A DNA stretch of 51,204 nucleotides, taken from the NCBI RefSeq assembly GCF_947489715.1, contig NZ_CANLER010000017.1, positions 1 to 51,204 of the forward strand, in the 5' to 3' direction. A program made the translations under genes and the position numbers. The notes below the pieces were generated by a model. That model was not told the DNA's origin. It saw only the letters and a list, made by a program, of their open reading frames with translations, and ran no database searches. This document shows, in pieces, positions 8,596 to 15,813 of the stretch; position 1 is the first letter of the stretch, and each line of letters starts with the position of its first letter. This DNA comes from an uncultured Roseovarius sp. Lineage in GTDB: Bacteria; Pseudomonadota; Alphaproteobacteria; Rhodobacterales; Rhodobacteraceae.

Positions 8596-8962
8596 TTATC
8601 TTAGCGGCTGATCGTATTTTTTCTTAGAGCTGGTTTAAAACGCGTCCGTCGTCAGGGATATTGGTACAGATGGCGGCTTGTAGCAGTTGAATTAGATGGT
8701 AATTGGGCGGATTCAGCCTTTCAACCTACACGGATATTTCTCGTGCTGGTTCACAGACAGGCGACAACCGTTAATAGTCACAATCCAGGGAGATTAACTA
8801 GCTAATCCAATTGATAACCTTGCACCCATAATGATTGGTTAACCTCGATGGAATGCTCGGCCCTTAAAAAAAGCCGGACGTAAGTTAGATATTTAGTCAG
8901 CAATCAGCCCTTTTAACCTATTTTCAAGCTAAGTATGGGAGGCTTCTCCGTCGGAGATAGAA
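8596..8962. other. gene-free stretch carrying a dispersed repeat
   Basis: Holds the repeat at 8739-8860 and otherwise no recognised feature. Confidence 0.4.
8739..8860. repeat. dispersed imperfect repeat, copy 1
   Basis: It shares with 14056-14178, in order: TCTCGTGCTGGTTCACA, GACAGGCGACAACCGTTAA, AGTCA, AATCCA, and AATGATTGGTTAACC. An indel of about 9 nt follows the first block. In both places a short gene begins about 35-100 nt downstream. It may be a shared promoter/leader region or an IS end. Confidence 0.7.
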
Positions 8963-9412
8963 ATGAAATTTTCCATGGGCAACAGCAATCTCATACGGCT
9001 GTTGGTGGTCGCTCTAATTCCTGCATTGCCGGTCGCAATCGTGAGTATCTACAGCAACCTCTACGAAGATCCATATCTGCTACCGCTTGAGCCCACCAAA
9101 ATAAATCGCGCTGCTGTCAGAGAAGGGAGGGTAGAAGAGGACCTTGCTACTATTGAAGTAAATGTGGGCTGGGGGAGCGATTGGACCGGCTCGATGACCC
9201 AAGTAAGGCTGCGCGAACTGGTTGCTGCCGTTCTGGAACATCGGACTGAATTCTACCGTTTTAAATTCGAGGATCAGCCGGGAGAACAAGTTAACATCAC
9301 TTTTGTAGTTGGTCCCAACAGTTATGGTCCTTTTCCACCAGATCAGATGATTTCAGGTATCAAATCTGCGCTCATTGCATTGAGAATGACGAACGGGCCA
9401 GAGTTTTATTGA
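8963..9412 (+). CDS. hypothetical membrane-anchored or exported protein
   Basis: 149 aa with an N-terminal hydrophobic segment (residues 10-30, IRLLVVALIPALPVAIVSIY) suitable as an uncleaved anchor. The rest is a soluble, presumably periplasmic domain with an NVGWGSDWTG motif and a VVGPNSYGPFPPDQM motif. GGAG lies 8 nt before ATG 8963; ATG 8975 is an alternative. No family recognised. It follows the dispersed repeat that also precedes a short gene at 14212. Confidence 0.6.
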   Translation: MKFSMGNSNLIRLLVVALIPALPVAIVSIYSNLYEDPYLLPLEPTKINRAAVREGRVEEDLATIEVNVGWGSDWTGSMTQVRLRELVAAVLEHRTEFYRFKFEDQPGEQVNITFVVGPNSYGPFPPDQMISGIKSALIALRMTNGPEFY

Positions 9413-9467
9413 CGGCGCTCGTCCTCGATTATTCAGCACTACCCTTGGCTGGCAGCTACGCCCCCGG

Positions 9468-9503
9468 TTGTCCAGAAACTGAATGCCTTGGGCTTCTAGG
9501 GCG
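9468..9503 (-). repeat. fragment of XRE-regulator gene tail
   Basis: The minus strand reads ALEAQGIQFLDN, identical to codons near the end of the intact XRE gene at 9973-10203. Nothing else of that gene is present here. Further fragments lie at 15372-15463 and 16743-16875. Confidence 0.7.
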
Positions 9504-9699
9504 AACTTCCATGCAATTTAGTCGATTTTGGGCATCATGGGAAAGTCGATAACATCGGCAGTTGTTTACTTCTTTGTCACTCATTTCTTCAACCTCATCC
9601 CATGACCTCCACCGTTGTCAGAGATACGGGAATCCCCGAATAGCTAAGGAAGTAGTGCGGCTTTACAAAGTGGTATCAACTCAAAAATGGTTTTCAATT

Positions 9700-9888
9700 A
9701 TGCCCAAGATTAAGAAATCCCGAATTACACATTTGAACACGTTCACCGGCAATTTACCTACAAGGCCTGTAGAGAATGAAGGTGGGAACGAGAGTTCACT
9801 TGATTGCCCCGAGACGTTGGAAGAATTTGAAAACACAATTCTGGAGCTGTTTTCCCCTGCTCAAAATAAGAGCATGAGGCTTAATTGA
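9700..9888 (+). CDS. hypothetical small protein
   Basis: 62 aa, MPKIKKSRITHLNTFTGNLP onward, ending in an acidic helix PETLEEFENTILELF. The frame is open from 9562, but the upstream part overlaps sequence that in the opposite strand resembles part of the 15463 gene, so the internal ATG at 9700 is preferred. The ribosome site is poor. No family recognised; it could be non-coding. Confidence 0.35.
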   Translation: MPKIKKSRITHLNTFTGNLPTRPVENEGGNESSLDCPETLEEFENTILELFSPAQNKSMRLN

Positions 9889-9972
9889 GTTCCTGAGCGA
9901 ACATCGGTGAATGTGTAAACAACGTCCCGTCAAGACCAGCGCACATCACGTCCCCTAAGTTTCTGTTTTAGC

Positions 9973-10203
9973 TCATTTATTCAAAGCGACACCCGGCCCA
10001 GCCGCCATTTCGCCATTATCTAGAAACTGAATGCCTTGGGCTTCTAAGGCTTTGCGGATCGCTTCGGCGCTAGCGTGCTGCATGCCGCCCCTCTCAGTTT
10101 CGAAACGGCTGATTGTGGTGAAAGACACGCCAGCCTTTTCTGCTAATTCACGCGTTCCAATTCGCAGGGCATTTCTTGCCATTCTTAACTGCGCCGGGGT
10201 CAT
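9973..10203 (-). CDS. small XRE/HTH_3 transcriptional regulator
   Basis: A 76-aa protein that is almost entirely a helix-turn-helix domain: PAQLRMARNALRIGTRELAE, then AGVSFTTISRFETERG, then the tail AIRKALEAQGIQFLDNGE. Such one-domain Cro/CI-like repressors usually control neighbouring mobile-element genes or their own promoter. ATG 10203 has GAGG 7 nt upstream; an earlier ATG at 10230 is possible. It is divergent from the gene at 10305, and the roughly 100-nt gap is the likely operator region. Its 3' end is duplicated as fragments at three other sites. Confidence 0.85.
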   Translation of the reverse strand: MTPAQLRMARNALRIGTRELAEKAGVSFTTISRFETERGGMQHASAEAIRKALEAQGIQFLDNGEMAAGPGVALNK

Positions 10204-10304
10204 TCGGATGCCTCGTATGTATTTTTGCATACAGGATACTGATATAGTGCTAACCCTGTAGCTATATTTAACACACTGTAAGCAGAATAGCAACGAGATT
10301 AGCA

Positions 10305-10517
10305 ATGACCTATACCATCGACCGTTCAGAAATCTTTTCCTTCGCCTGGACCCTTGCCCGCAAGCAGCTTTGGTCAAACCGTCTGCCTGCGTCTGAACTC
10401 CGCAACCTGTTCCCCGATGCCCTGCGCCGTGCATGGGCTGAGATGAAACGCCGAGCTGTGATTGCCGCCGAGCGCGCCGCGTTGGTGCTTCACCCCGTCA
10501 GTGAATATCGCTGCTGA
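10305..10517 (+). CDS. small accessory protein of plasmid/phage type
   Basis: 70 aa: MTYTIDRSEIFSFAWTLARK, then LRNLFPDALRRAWAEMKRRA. It is a compact, helical, basic protein without signal peptide. Its stop overlaps the start region of the next gene by 17 nt, so the two form an operon divergent from the XRE regulator. Similar short proteins are familiar from alphaproteobacterial plasmids and islands, but no function is known to me. Better GC content than most neighbours. Confidence 0.65.
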   Translation: MTYTIDRSEIFSFAWTLARKQLWSNRLPASELRNLFPDALRRAWAEMKRRAVIAAERAALVLHPVSEYRC

Positions 10518-11040
10518 AATCGAAACCCTGGATAACCGCTCTTATCTGAGCCACGAGGGTATCACCCACCTGTCTGCCCTGCGCAGTGCCTATCACGCTT
10601 CCAGCACCCGTGAGGCCGAGGAAAAAGCCAAGGCGGAAATGGAAGCCAAGCGCCGGATGATTGCCGCTGCCAAGGGACAGTTTGTTTCGGTCACCTTCGC
10701 CAAGAAAGATGGCAGCGAACGTGTCATGTGCGTGCAGCCCGCCAAGCTCAAGTTCCACCTCAAGGGCAAGACAGCTTCAGAGAGCGCCCGTAAGGCCGCA
10801 CTGACACATGCCAAGCGTCACCCCCACACCTCATGTCAGGTCTGGGATGCTGACAAGGCCGCGGCGCAGTCTGTGAACCTCATGACCATTTCGCGGATTT
10901 CTGTCTCATCTCCACTCCTTGGTGGTTACGATGTGCCAGAAACCCTCTCTTATCAAATCGACCTAAACTGTCCCATTGGCGCTGAAGTTAGACAGTCGCG
11001 GTATCTGACGGGGACGGTGGGGGCGCAGCAAGATGAGTGA
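10501..11040 (+). CDS. accessory protein with 3' end replaced by IS110 end
   Basis: Start taken as GTG 10501 (VNIAAEIETLDNR), overlapping the previous stop; a TTG at 10462 is less likely. Residues up to about 130 form a coherent domain: helix AEEKAKAEMEAKRRMIAAAK, then GQFVSVTFAKKDGSERVM and HPHTSCQVWDADKAA, ending VNLMTISRI. From about 10909 the DNA is the IS110-type end that also occurs at 8396-8490. The last 40 or so codons are therefore translated IS DNA and the native C-terminus is lost. The gene may still make a product. Function unknown. Confidence 0.6.
   Translation: MNIAAEIETLDNRSYLSHEGITHLSALRSAYHASSTREAEEKAKAEMEAKRRMIAAAKGQFVSVTFAKKDGSERVMCVQPAKLKFHLKGKTASESARKAALTHAKRHPHTSCQVWDADKAAAQSVNLMTISRISVSSPLLGGYDVPETLSYQIDLNCPIGAEVRQSRYLTGTVGAQQDE
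10909..10994. repeat. IS110-type end, inverted relative to the 8396 copy
   Basis: Contains CTCCACTCCTTGGTGGTTAC and GATGTGCCAGAAACCCTCTC, then CCCATTGGCGCTGA, matching the complement of 8396-8480. No transposase codons accompany it; it sits in the 3' part of a coding region. Confidence 0.75.
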
Positions 11041-11114
11041 AGACAGAGAATTCGGCATGCTTCAGATTACTTTTTCCTAAGCAAGCAACATAATCACGGC
11101 AGGATAATGCCGAG

Positions 11115-11212
11115 TTTACCAACGGTGAGCTAGGCTTAAGAAATCCTTAGCATTTTGTTAAGAACTTGCTTCAATAAGCGGCCTACTAAAATATCAAAAC
11201 AGGCTTATTATA
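11115..11212 (+). promoter_or_regulatory. conserved upstream region of type A gene (copy 2)
   Basis: Contains GATAATGCCGAGTTTACC, CTTAAGAAATCCTTAGC and ATTTTGTTAAGAACTTG in the same order as copies 1 and 3. The palindromic block is the best operator candidate. The ribosome site before ATG 11213 is weaker than in the other two copies. Confidence 0.6.
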
Positions 11213-11401
11213 ATGGTTACCAACGAGCTCTTAATAAGGACCATTCATGCCGCAAGGGAAGCGCGTGAACGAGGTTTCTACAACACCGCAGATGCGTTCG
11301 ATGAAATAGTCGAGAATCTATTGGATTTGCTTAAGCCCAGCTCGACCATTTCGAGCGAGTTGGCAACAATAGAACTGTCTAAATTAGATCACATACACTG
11401 A
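11213..11401 (+). CDS. small helical-hairpin protein, type A (A2)
   Basis: 62 aa, about 80% identical by eye to A1 (6541-6729): TNELLIRTIHAAREARERGF, then YNTADAFDEIVENLLDLLK. Length and final DHIH are the same. The pair A2-B2 is inverted relative to A1-B1, and the flanks are similar over several hundred bases, so one arose by copying the other. Its B partner is broken by a nonsense codon. Confidence 0.85.
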   Translation: MVTNELLIRTIHAAREARERGFYNTADAFDEIVENLLDLLKPSSTISSELATIELSKLDHIH

Positions 11402-11512
11402 GCAAATGGATAGGTTCTCAACTAGATAGGTCGGGTTTTACTATTTTTTAGGGATTTCTCCCACTGGTTGTTTCAGCGGTGCGCACTCACACGCCACAAT
11501 TTCAATTGGGGA

Positions 11513-11677
11513 ATGCAAAATATTACAATTTACAAGCGTTGTGCTGATTAGCTGAACGACATTGAGAGCTTTTCAAAACAGCAGAACGCCCCAAATGCCG
11601 AGGCACTGATACGGAAAGCAAGAACGGCACTTAACGAAGACCTATGTAACCTATTTGAACAACTAAGTAGCGCATAG
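11513..11677 (+). pseudogene. type B gene broken by an in-frame TAG (B2)
   Basis: It reads MQNITIYKRCAD, TAG (11549-11551), LNDIESFSKQQNAPNAEALI, then RKARTALNEDLCNLFEQL and a stop at 11675. Apart from the amber codon it aligns throughout with B1 (6221-6427), including the 40 nt before the start. One base change would restore it. The downstream part could in principle be translated separately, but no start is evident. Confidence 0.85.
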
Positions 11678-11815
11678 AAGCAGATAAATGATGATGCTAA
11701 GAGCTGATCGAACCAAAGCAAGGGGCGCGCTTTAGATAATTAACCAATTTTAAACAACTTATAGATGAATTAAAGCTTCGTACAGCACGATATTGAATTT
11801 CTGCGGAGACCGAAG

Positions 11816-11995
11816 ATGCCGAAAGAAACCACGACACCAGATTCCCTTCAACCAATTGAAATAATGCCGCTGAAGGTAGTCAGCGGCAAACGCAACAGGC
11901 TTCCAACTTTGACAGATGCAGAAGAATGCACAGGTCATAAAGGGATGTGGCTTTCGAAATTGGCCTTGACCATGCGCGATTTGGTTAAGCGTTAA
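11816..11995 (+). CDS. short hypothetical protein, 59 aa
   Basis: MPKETTTPDSLQPIEIMPLK, then VVSGKRNRLPTLTDAEE and ending MRDLVKR. GGAGA lies 7 nt before the ATG. It is a basic, soluble protein with protein-like composition. No homologue recognised. The longer opposite-strand frame at 11759-12010 looks like its shadow. Confidence 0.5.
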   Translation: MPKETTTPDSLQPIEIMPLKVVSGKRNRLPTLTDAEECTGHKGMWLSKLALTMRDLVKR

Positions 11996-12357
11996 ACTTC
12001 GCCGAAACATTGCGAAAGCGGGATGTGTGAGAGCAACTGGTGCTTGTTGGGAGCAGCGGTGGGTTTAGCTAGCGACCCTCACACAATGCCCACAGCTAGA
12101 GCCAATTGATAAACAAAACGTGCCTAGCTGATAAACGAAGAGTCAGCGGTTTGATTTACCGTTCGCTTTACTACTTCAAGCGATAGCTTTTGGCGTGTGA
12201 GCTTGGTGCAAGTATCTCAGGAATTTCGATAAATTAGATGTGGTCCTTACTCAACCGACTCAGTTGTTTGCTCGTACTTTGCACCAAGCTTCTTGGCTGA
12301 GTTTTGCGAAGGTAGGCGCGTGAAGCAAGCCGCCAGTCACGACGTGGTTTACCTGCG
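11996..12357. other. intergenic stretch without recognised feature
   Basis: No gene, RNA or repeat could be supported here. Confidence 0.4.
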
Positions 12358-12663
12358 CTTCATGGCAATCCCAGGCGTTCGGTCGTCGATGATCCGGCAC
12401 GCTTCACCAGCTCTCGCACTGTCGCCGCGCCCTTCGGACTGACACCGCGATGATATCAATCTGGCGAAATGGAAAACCCCGGTCGCATCTCCAAAGCTAG
12501 CGACCGTGATGATGATGCGATCTGTGGCCAGTTCCGAGATCAAAAGTTGGGACCTTCGGCTGATGCGCCGCAAGGGCCGCGGCCGAGCCGTCGTTGCCGT
12601 CGCAAGGAAACTGGCCGTCATCATGCATCGCATGTGGGCCGATAAAACCGAGTTCCGTCACTG
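12358..12663 (+). pseudogene. IS110-family transposase, C-terminal remnant (second type)
   Basis: Pieces in shifting frames: MAIPGV, DDPARFTSSRTVAA, FGLTPR followed by TGA where Trp or Arg is usual, YQSGEMENPGRISKASDRD, then LMRRKGRGRAVVAVARKLAV and IMHRMWADKTEFRH before the stop. These are conserved blocks of the Transposase_20 domain. The sequence differs from the remnant at 8491, so two distinct IS110 elements have been here. At least two frameshifts and a deletion make it inactive. Confidence 0.85.
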
Positions 12664-12959
12664 ACCTTTGGAGGCCGCGCTATGATCTGACAGCTCGTGG
12701 ATGACGCCGAATATGTCTGCTGCGACGATCAAGCGCGAGACGAAGCGGGGCGCCCCTCGTCCATTCCGAAACATGCATGCAGCGGCCTGACCGAACCGGG
12801 CCAGTAATGACTGCGAAGAGAAGCGTTACCCGGATGAGAGACAATGATCCCAAACGACGGAAACGAAACTATGAAATGAACTTGACCCAAACGCCCGATT
12901 AGAGAAGTTGCCGTTAGCCTGATGTAAGATACAACCACTTAAAGGTTGCCCTCGTCATT
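12664..12959. other. probable IS110 downstream end, no gene
   Basis: GC-rich at first, then AT-rich. It presumably contains the non-coding end of the preceding element; nothing further was identified. Confidence 0.35.
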
Positions 12960-13274
12960 TTGGCTGAACCAATTCAAATTTACCGCTGCGAGTTCCGAGC
13001 GGAACGTGACTTCTACCAGATCCGGTGTTTGGTAGATGAGTACTTGTTCCGTGGTGAAAATCCTATCGCGTTACGACCGATTGTTAGTTTACACCTGATT
13101 GGTTCAATCCAAAGAAATAGAAGTTACCAAAAGCTCGTTACCAACAGAGCAAAGCTGCGCAAAAGTACGATGATAAACATCAAGCCCGAAAGTAGAATGG
13201 AAAGCCTGCCTAGCTTTTTCAAAATCGACGGTTGGCGGTTGTCATTTGCAGGAAACAAAGTTGATCCTTATTAG
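12960..13274 (+). CDS. doubtful hypothetical ORF
   Basis: 104 aa from a TTG, without ribosome site. It contains CEFRAERDFYQIRCLVDEY but otherwise atypical composition. It may be a decayed gene fragment or chance. Confidence 0.25.
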   Translation: MAEPIQIYRCEFRAERDFYQIRCLVDEYLFRGENPIALRPIVSLHLIGSIQRNRSYQKLVTNRAKLRKSTMINIKPESRMESLPSFFKIDGWRLSFAGNKVDPY

Positions 13275-13319
13275 CAGATAGGGAAAAATCCTAACAAGAT
13301 TCACATAACTTGCGCGAGA

Positions 13320-13425
13320 TAGCGCCGACTTTACCCTACATATTCCAACCTTAAGGAATCATTAGTGTTCTGTTAATAACGTTGACTCATTAAAGCTAAA
13401 GTTTTTGACAAACCAGGAGTGAAAC
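13320..13425 (+). promoter_or_regulatory. conserved upstream region of type A gene (copy 3)
   Basis: Contains GATAGCGCCGACTTTACC, CTTAAGGAATCATTAG and GTTCTGTTAATAACGTTG in the order seen in copies 1 and 2, with more changes. AGGAG lies 7 nt before ATG 13426. Conservation in the most diverged copy suggests the blocks are functional. Confidence 0.6.
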
Positions 13426-13614
13426 ATGGATACGAATGAGCTGCTCGTGCGAACCATGAACGCCGCCAACGAGGCCCGCGAAAGAGGTTTCGAGAACACT
13501 GCTGAAGCTCTTGCTGAAATCGTAGAGAGTTTACTCGAACTATCGAATTCACCATTTCACTCTGTAGGTGAAAAACGCGCCAATTCACGTCCGGAATTCC
13601 AACAGATTCACTGA
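13426..13614 (+). CDS. small helical-hairpin protein, type A (A3)
   Basis: 62 aa, the most diverged A member: TNELLVRTMNAANEARERGF, then ENTAEALAEIVESLLEL and the final QIH. The conserved residues (TNELL, RT, AA, EARERGF, NTA, EIVE, LLEL) mark the family signature. It has a good ribosome site and is followed after 114 nt by the intact B3. Confidence 0.85.
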   Translation: MDTNELLVRTMNAANEARERGFENTAEALAEIVESLLELSNSPFHSVGEKRANSRPEFQQIH

Positions 13615-13728
13615 CTGAAATGACGACTTCACATTTGTTACAAGGCACGTTTATCTTTTTTAACGATAATCCCTAAGCTTGTGTCGGTGGTGGATGTCAC
13701 AGACTAACCATCCTAGGGATGCAATAGT

Positions 13729-13914
13729 ATGACGAGTTACAAAGATGCAAATGTACTATTGAACGACCTCGAAGAAATTACCGACAGTCACGGATTCCCA
13801 GAAGCTGAAAACCTTATCGCCAAGGCTAGAATGGCTTTGGAGAAAGACCTGGGTGGCTTGTTCCCATCAGTACGAAAATCACCCAGGTCATTCCAAGTTT
13901 ACCTGATCCAATAA
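13729..13914 (+). CDS. small helical-hairpin protein, type B (B3)
   Basis: 61 aa, MTSYKDANVLLNDLEEITDS, then HGFPEAENLIAKARMALEKD. It has the type B layout with turn GFPEAE and second helix LI.KAR.AL.KDL. It is downstream of A3 in the same orientation, as in the other two pairs. AGGGAT lies about 10 nt before the ATG. Confidence 0.75.
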   Translation: MTSYKDANVLLNDLEEITDSHGFPEAENLIAKARMALEKDLGGLFPSVRKSPRSFQVYLIQ

Positions 13915-14055
13915 ACTGGCTTGGCGAGCACGCAAAGAATACCCTGTTTTCAACACACTCACGGATCAGTTTACCATTCTTCACATATAAAACTGTTCTC
14001 GTCGCATATCGTGCAACCCTACCTGCGATAGCATTGCCAATATGTCGGAGGCGTT

Positions 14056-14178
14056 TCTCGTGCTGGTTCACATCTCTATGGTGACAGGCGACAACCGTTA
14101 AAAGTCAAATCCAATAGAGGTGAACCAGCTAGGCCATTTGTTAACCTCGTGCGCTTAATGATTGGTTAACCACGAGAG
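14056..14178. repeat. dispersed imperfect repeat, copy 2
   Basis: Partner of 8739-8860. Here the first block is followed by TCTCTATGGT before GACAGGCGACAACCG. The preceding GAGGCGTTTCTCG also recurs near 16706, hinting at a third, shorter trace. Confidence 0.65.
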
Positions 14179-14211
14179 GGGGACCAAGCTAATATCCTAT
14201 AGGTGGCGAAC

Positions 14212-14319
14212 ATGGCGAAGTTAGCCAGACTACTGAGTTCCAAATGTATGGGTGTTACGCCCGCTGATCGGTTGCTTGGGAGGAGGCGCAACGCGGAAAA
14301 GCGGGCTGAGAAGCAGTAG
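14212..14319 (+). CDS. possible 35-aa basic peptide gene
   Basis: MAKLARLLSSKCMGVTPADR, then LLGRRRNAEKRAEKQ. GGTGG lies 7 nt before the ATG and the ORF follows the dispersed repeat directly. It is strongly basic at the C-terminus. Too short for a firm call. Confidence 0.4.
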   Translation: MAKLARLLSSKCMGVTPADRLLGRRRNAEKRAEKQ

Positions 14320-14409
14320 TAGTAGTGGAAGTGGGGGAGGCCGCTTCTTAGCCTGAATATTAACGAACATGGTTAATTGCAGGTTAATTCGCCGTCCTAC
14401 TGGTCTTGC

Positions 14410-14895
14410 TTATCGAGGTACATGAATTTCATTTGCAGTAGCCGTGTCGAGGCAATGCGCGACTTTGCATTGTTCCAAATTCGGCGTATCTCCCACTTGA
14501 ATAGCGGGGCAATCGCGTGCCTGACCTGCCACAACTGCCAGAGCGCCAATGTCATTTTCTCTCAGGTAGCAAACGCCTATCCATCTATCCTTGTTCTTTT
14601 TGCCAGTCAGCCAGAATCGAACAGGCTTGCGCAGTAACAATTTCTGCATCCAAAGCTTGGCCTTCTTTCCACCGCGTTTATTCAACTCGGGTCCGTCAAC
14701 ACCTTCGAGCCGGACAGGAAGGTTGTTGACCTCAATCGTATCTACATCGTGGACGTGCGTTACACGCCCCTCGATCCACTCGCCAGCATCGGCATGACTC
14801 GCAATAGCCAGTGAGCCGACAAGAATTAAGAAATAGACTTTAACAATGTTTCTTTTACGAGCTGATTGATCACGCGCAGCACACCAAATGGTGGA
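14410..14895 (-). pseudogene. staphylococcal-nuclease-like exported protein, start codon missing
   Basis: The open frame starts after TAA at 14896-14898 and contains VYFLILVGSLAIASHADA (signal peptide), EWIEGRVTHVHDVDTIEV, VRLEGVDGPE (the Arg, Asp and Glu of the SNase active site) and DRWIGVCYLRENDIGALAVV, close to the family's DRYGR.VGVCYL. It is a Ca-dependent nuclease fold. No ATG, GTG or TTG lies in frame before the mature domain; the only TTG is inside it. The overlapping frame MSFINPPFGVLRVINQLVKE starts well but stops in the signal region. A small indel near 14840 probably separated start and body. The DRYGR motif also appears shortened. Confidence 0.7.
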
Positions 14896-15011
14896 TTAAT
14901 AAAGCTCATGGTTGCATTTTCTGCGATTTCGCGAGCGATTCACAGAAATGTATTTTCTGAGGCAATCCATGTATCTAGAATTTAGCTCTGTACAAGAGCC
15001 GAGTTTTAATA

Positions 15012-15389
15012 GTGCCCATAACGCATGCCGAGTTGATCGAGGAATTTGTTGCTGATTTCATCGTATCGAACGAGGACTATTCAGTGAGAGATGCCATTGC
15101 GGCAACAGTGAAGAAATTCCCCAATTACATGGCTATAGACGCGGTTTTTGCATTCGTCTCGATGGCCTCTGCACTTGAACAACCAATTTTTAGATACACT
15201 GACAATGACAAAAAAATCTCCGCACAACTATACCGTTCGATAGCAATGTTCATTGCAGACATTTATGCAGTTGAAAAGCTAAAGGGTTGGCCCGTCACTT
15301 GCGTTCAGGTCAGTGATTTTTGGGCGGAACAGGGGGACACGTTTTTTCTCCCCCCAGACCTCACACAGCTGAATACTAATCTGACTTAA
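15012..15389 (+). CDS. hypothetical protein, 125 aa
   Basis: GTG start, MPITHAELIEEFVADFIVSN onward; helical, soluble, without signal peptide. No domain recognised. Its last codons (NTNLT and stop) lie inside a repeated segment (ATACTAATCTGACTTAAGAG) that also occurs at 16743, so the native 3' end has probably been overwritten by the inserted XRE-tail fragment. Confidence 0.5.
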   Translation: MPITHAELIEEFVADFIVSNEDYSVRDAIAATVKKFPNYMAIDAVFAFVSMASALEQPIFRYTDNDKKISAQLYRSIAMFIADIYAVEKLKGWPVTCVQVSDFWAEQGDTFFLPPDLTQLNTNLT

Positions 15390-15463
15390 GAGCCACATCA
15401 GGGTCTGCCGCCACTTCGCCGTTATCCAGAAACTGAATGCCTTGGGCCTCGAGGACCGCACGC
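15372..15463 (-). repeat. fragment of XRE-regulator gene tail
   Basis: The minus strand reads AVLEAQGIQFLDNGEVAADP, then DVALKSD and a stop. The extra KSD ending is shared with the copy at 16743, so both derive from a paralogue of the intact 9973 gene and not from that gene itself. Confidence 0.8.
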
Positions 15464-15699
15464 TAATCAGTCACCATCGCGACCGGCTCGAACCCACAAG
15501 GGCAAGGTTGTTCCGCATCAATAGGCTCTTGGTGCAATTCCGCTTTTAAGCCGCGCCAAATTAGTTCAGACATTTCTGTGCCTGTTCTTTCGAAAATTTC
15601 ACGCCGTGCAGCAAAGTGTTCGCAGGGTGTCCTATGCGCATCCTTGGCGGCGATGTCTAGAATCTTCGAGGTCGTTTTGTTGTTTTCGTTTGCAGTCAC
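15463..15699 (-). CDS. hypothetical protein, probably 5'-truncated
   Basis: 78 aa from GTG: NKTTSKILDIAAKDAHRTPC, then EHFAARREIFERTGTEMSEL, ending in a CPCG motif. The frame continues upstream without a start (RRWTWGEIEEV and more) to a stop near 15815, and that extension looks like protein. The gene may thus have lost its start. RWTWGEIEEV has a counterpart RWRSWDEVEEM on the minus strand near 9600, a second decayed trace of the family. Its own 3' end abuts the XRE-tail fragment. Confidence 0.5.
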   Translation of the reverse strand: MTANENNKTTSKILDIAAKDAHRTPCEHFAARREIFERTGTEMSELIWRGLKAELHQEPIDAEQPCPCGFEPVAMVTD

Positions 15700-15813
15700 T
15701 TCCTCAATCTCACCCCAAGTCCATCGCCGTTTTCGGGGATGAACTCGAATGCTGGAGTAGCTTAGGGTATTTGTGCTGATGAAGGACCGAACATTAGACC
15801 AAGAATTTTTGCA

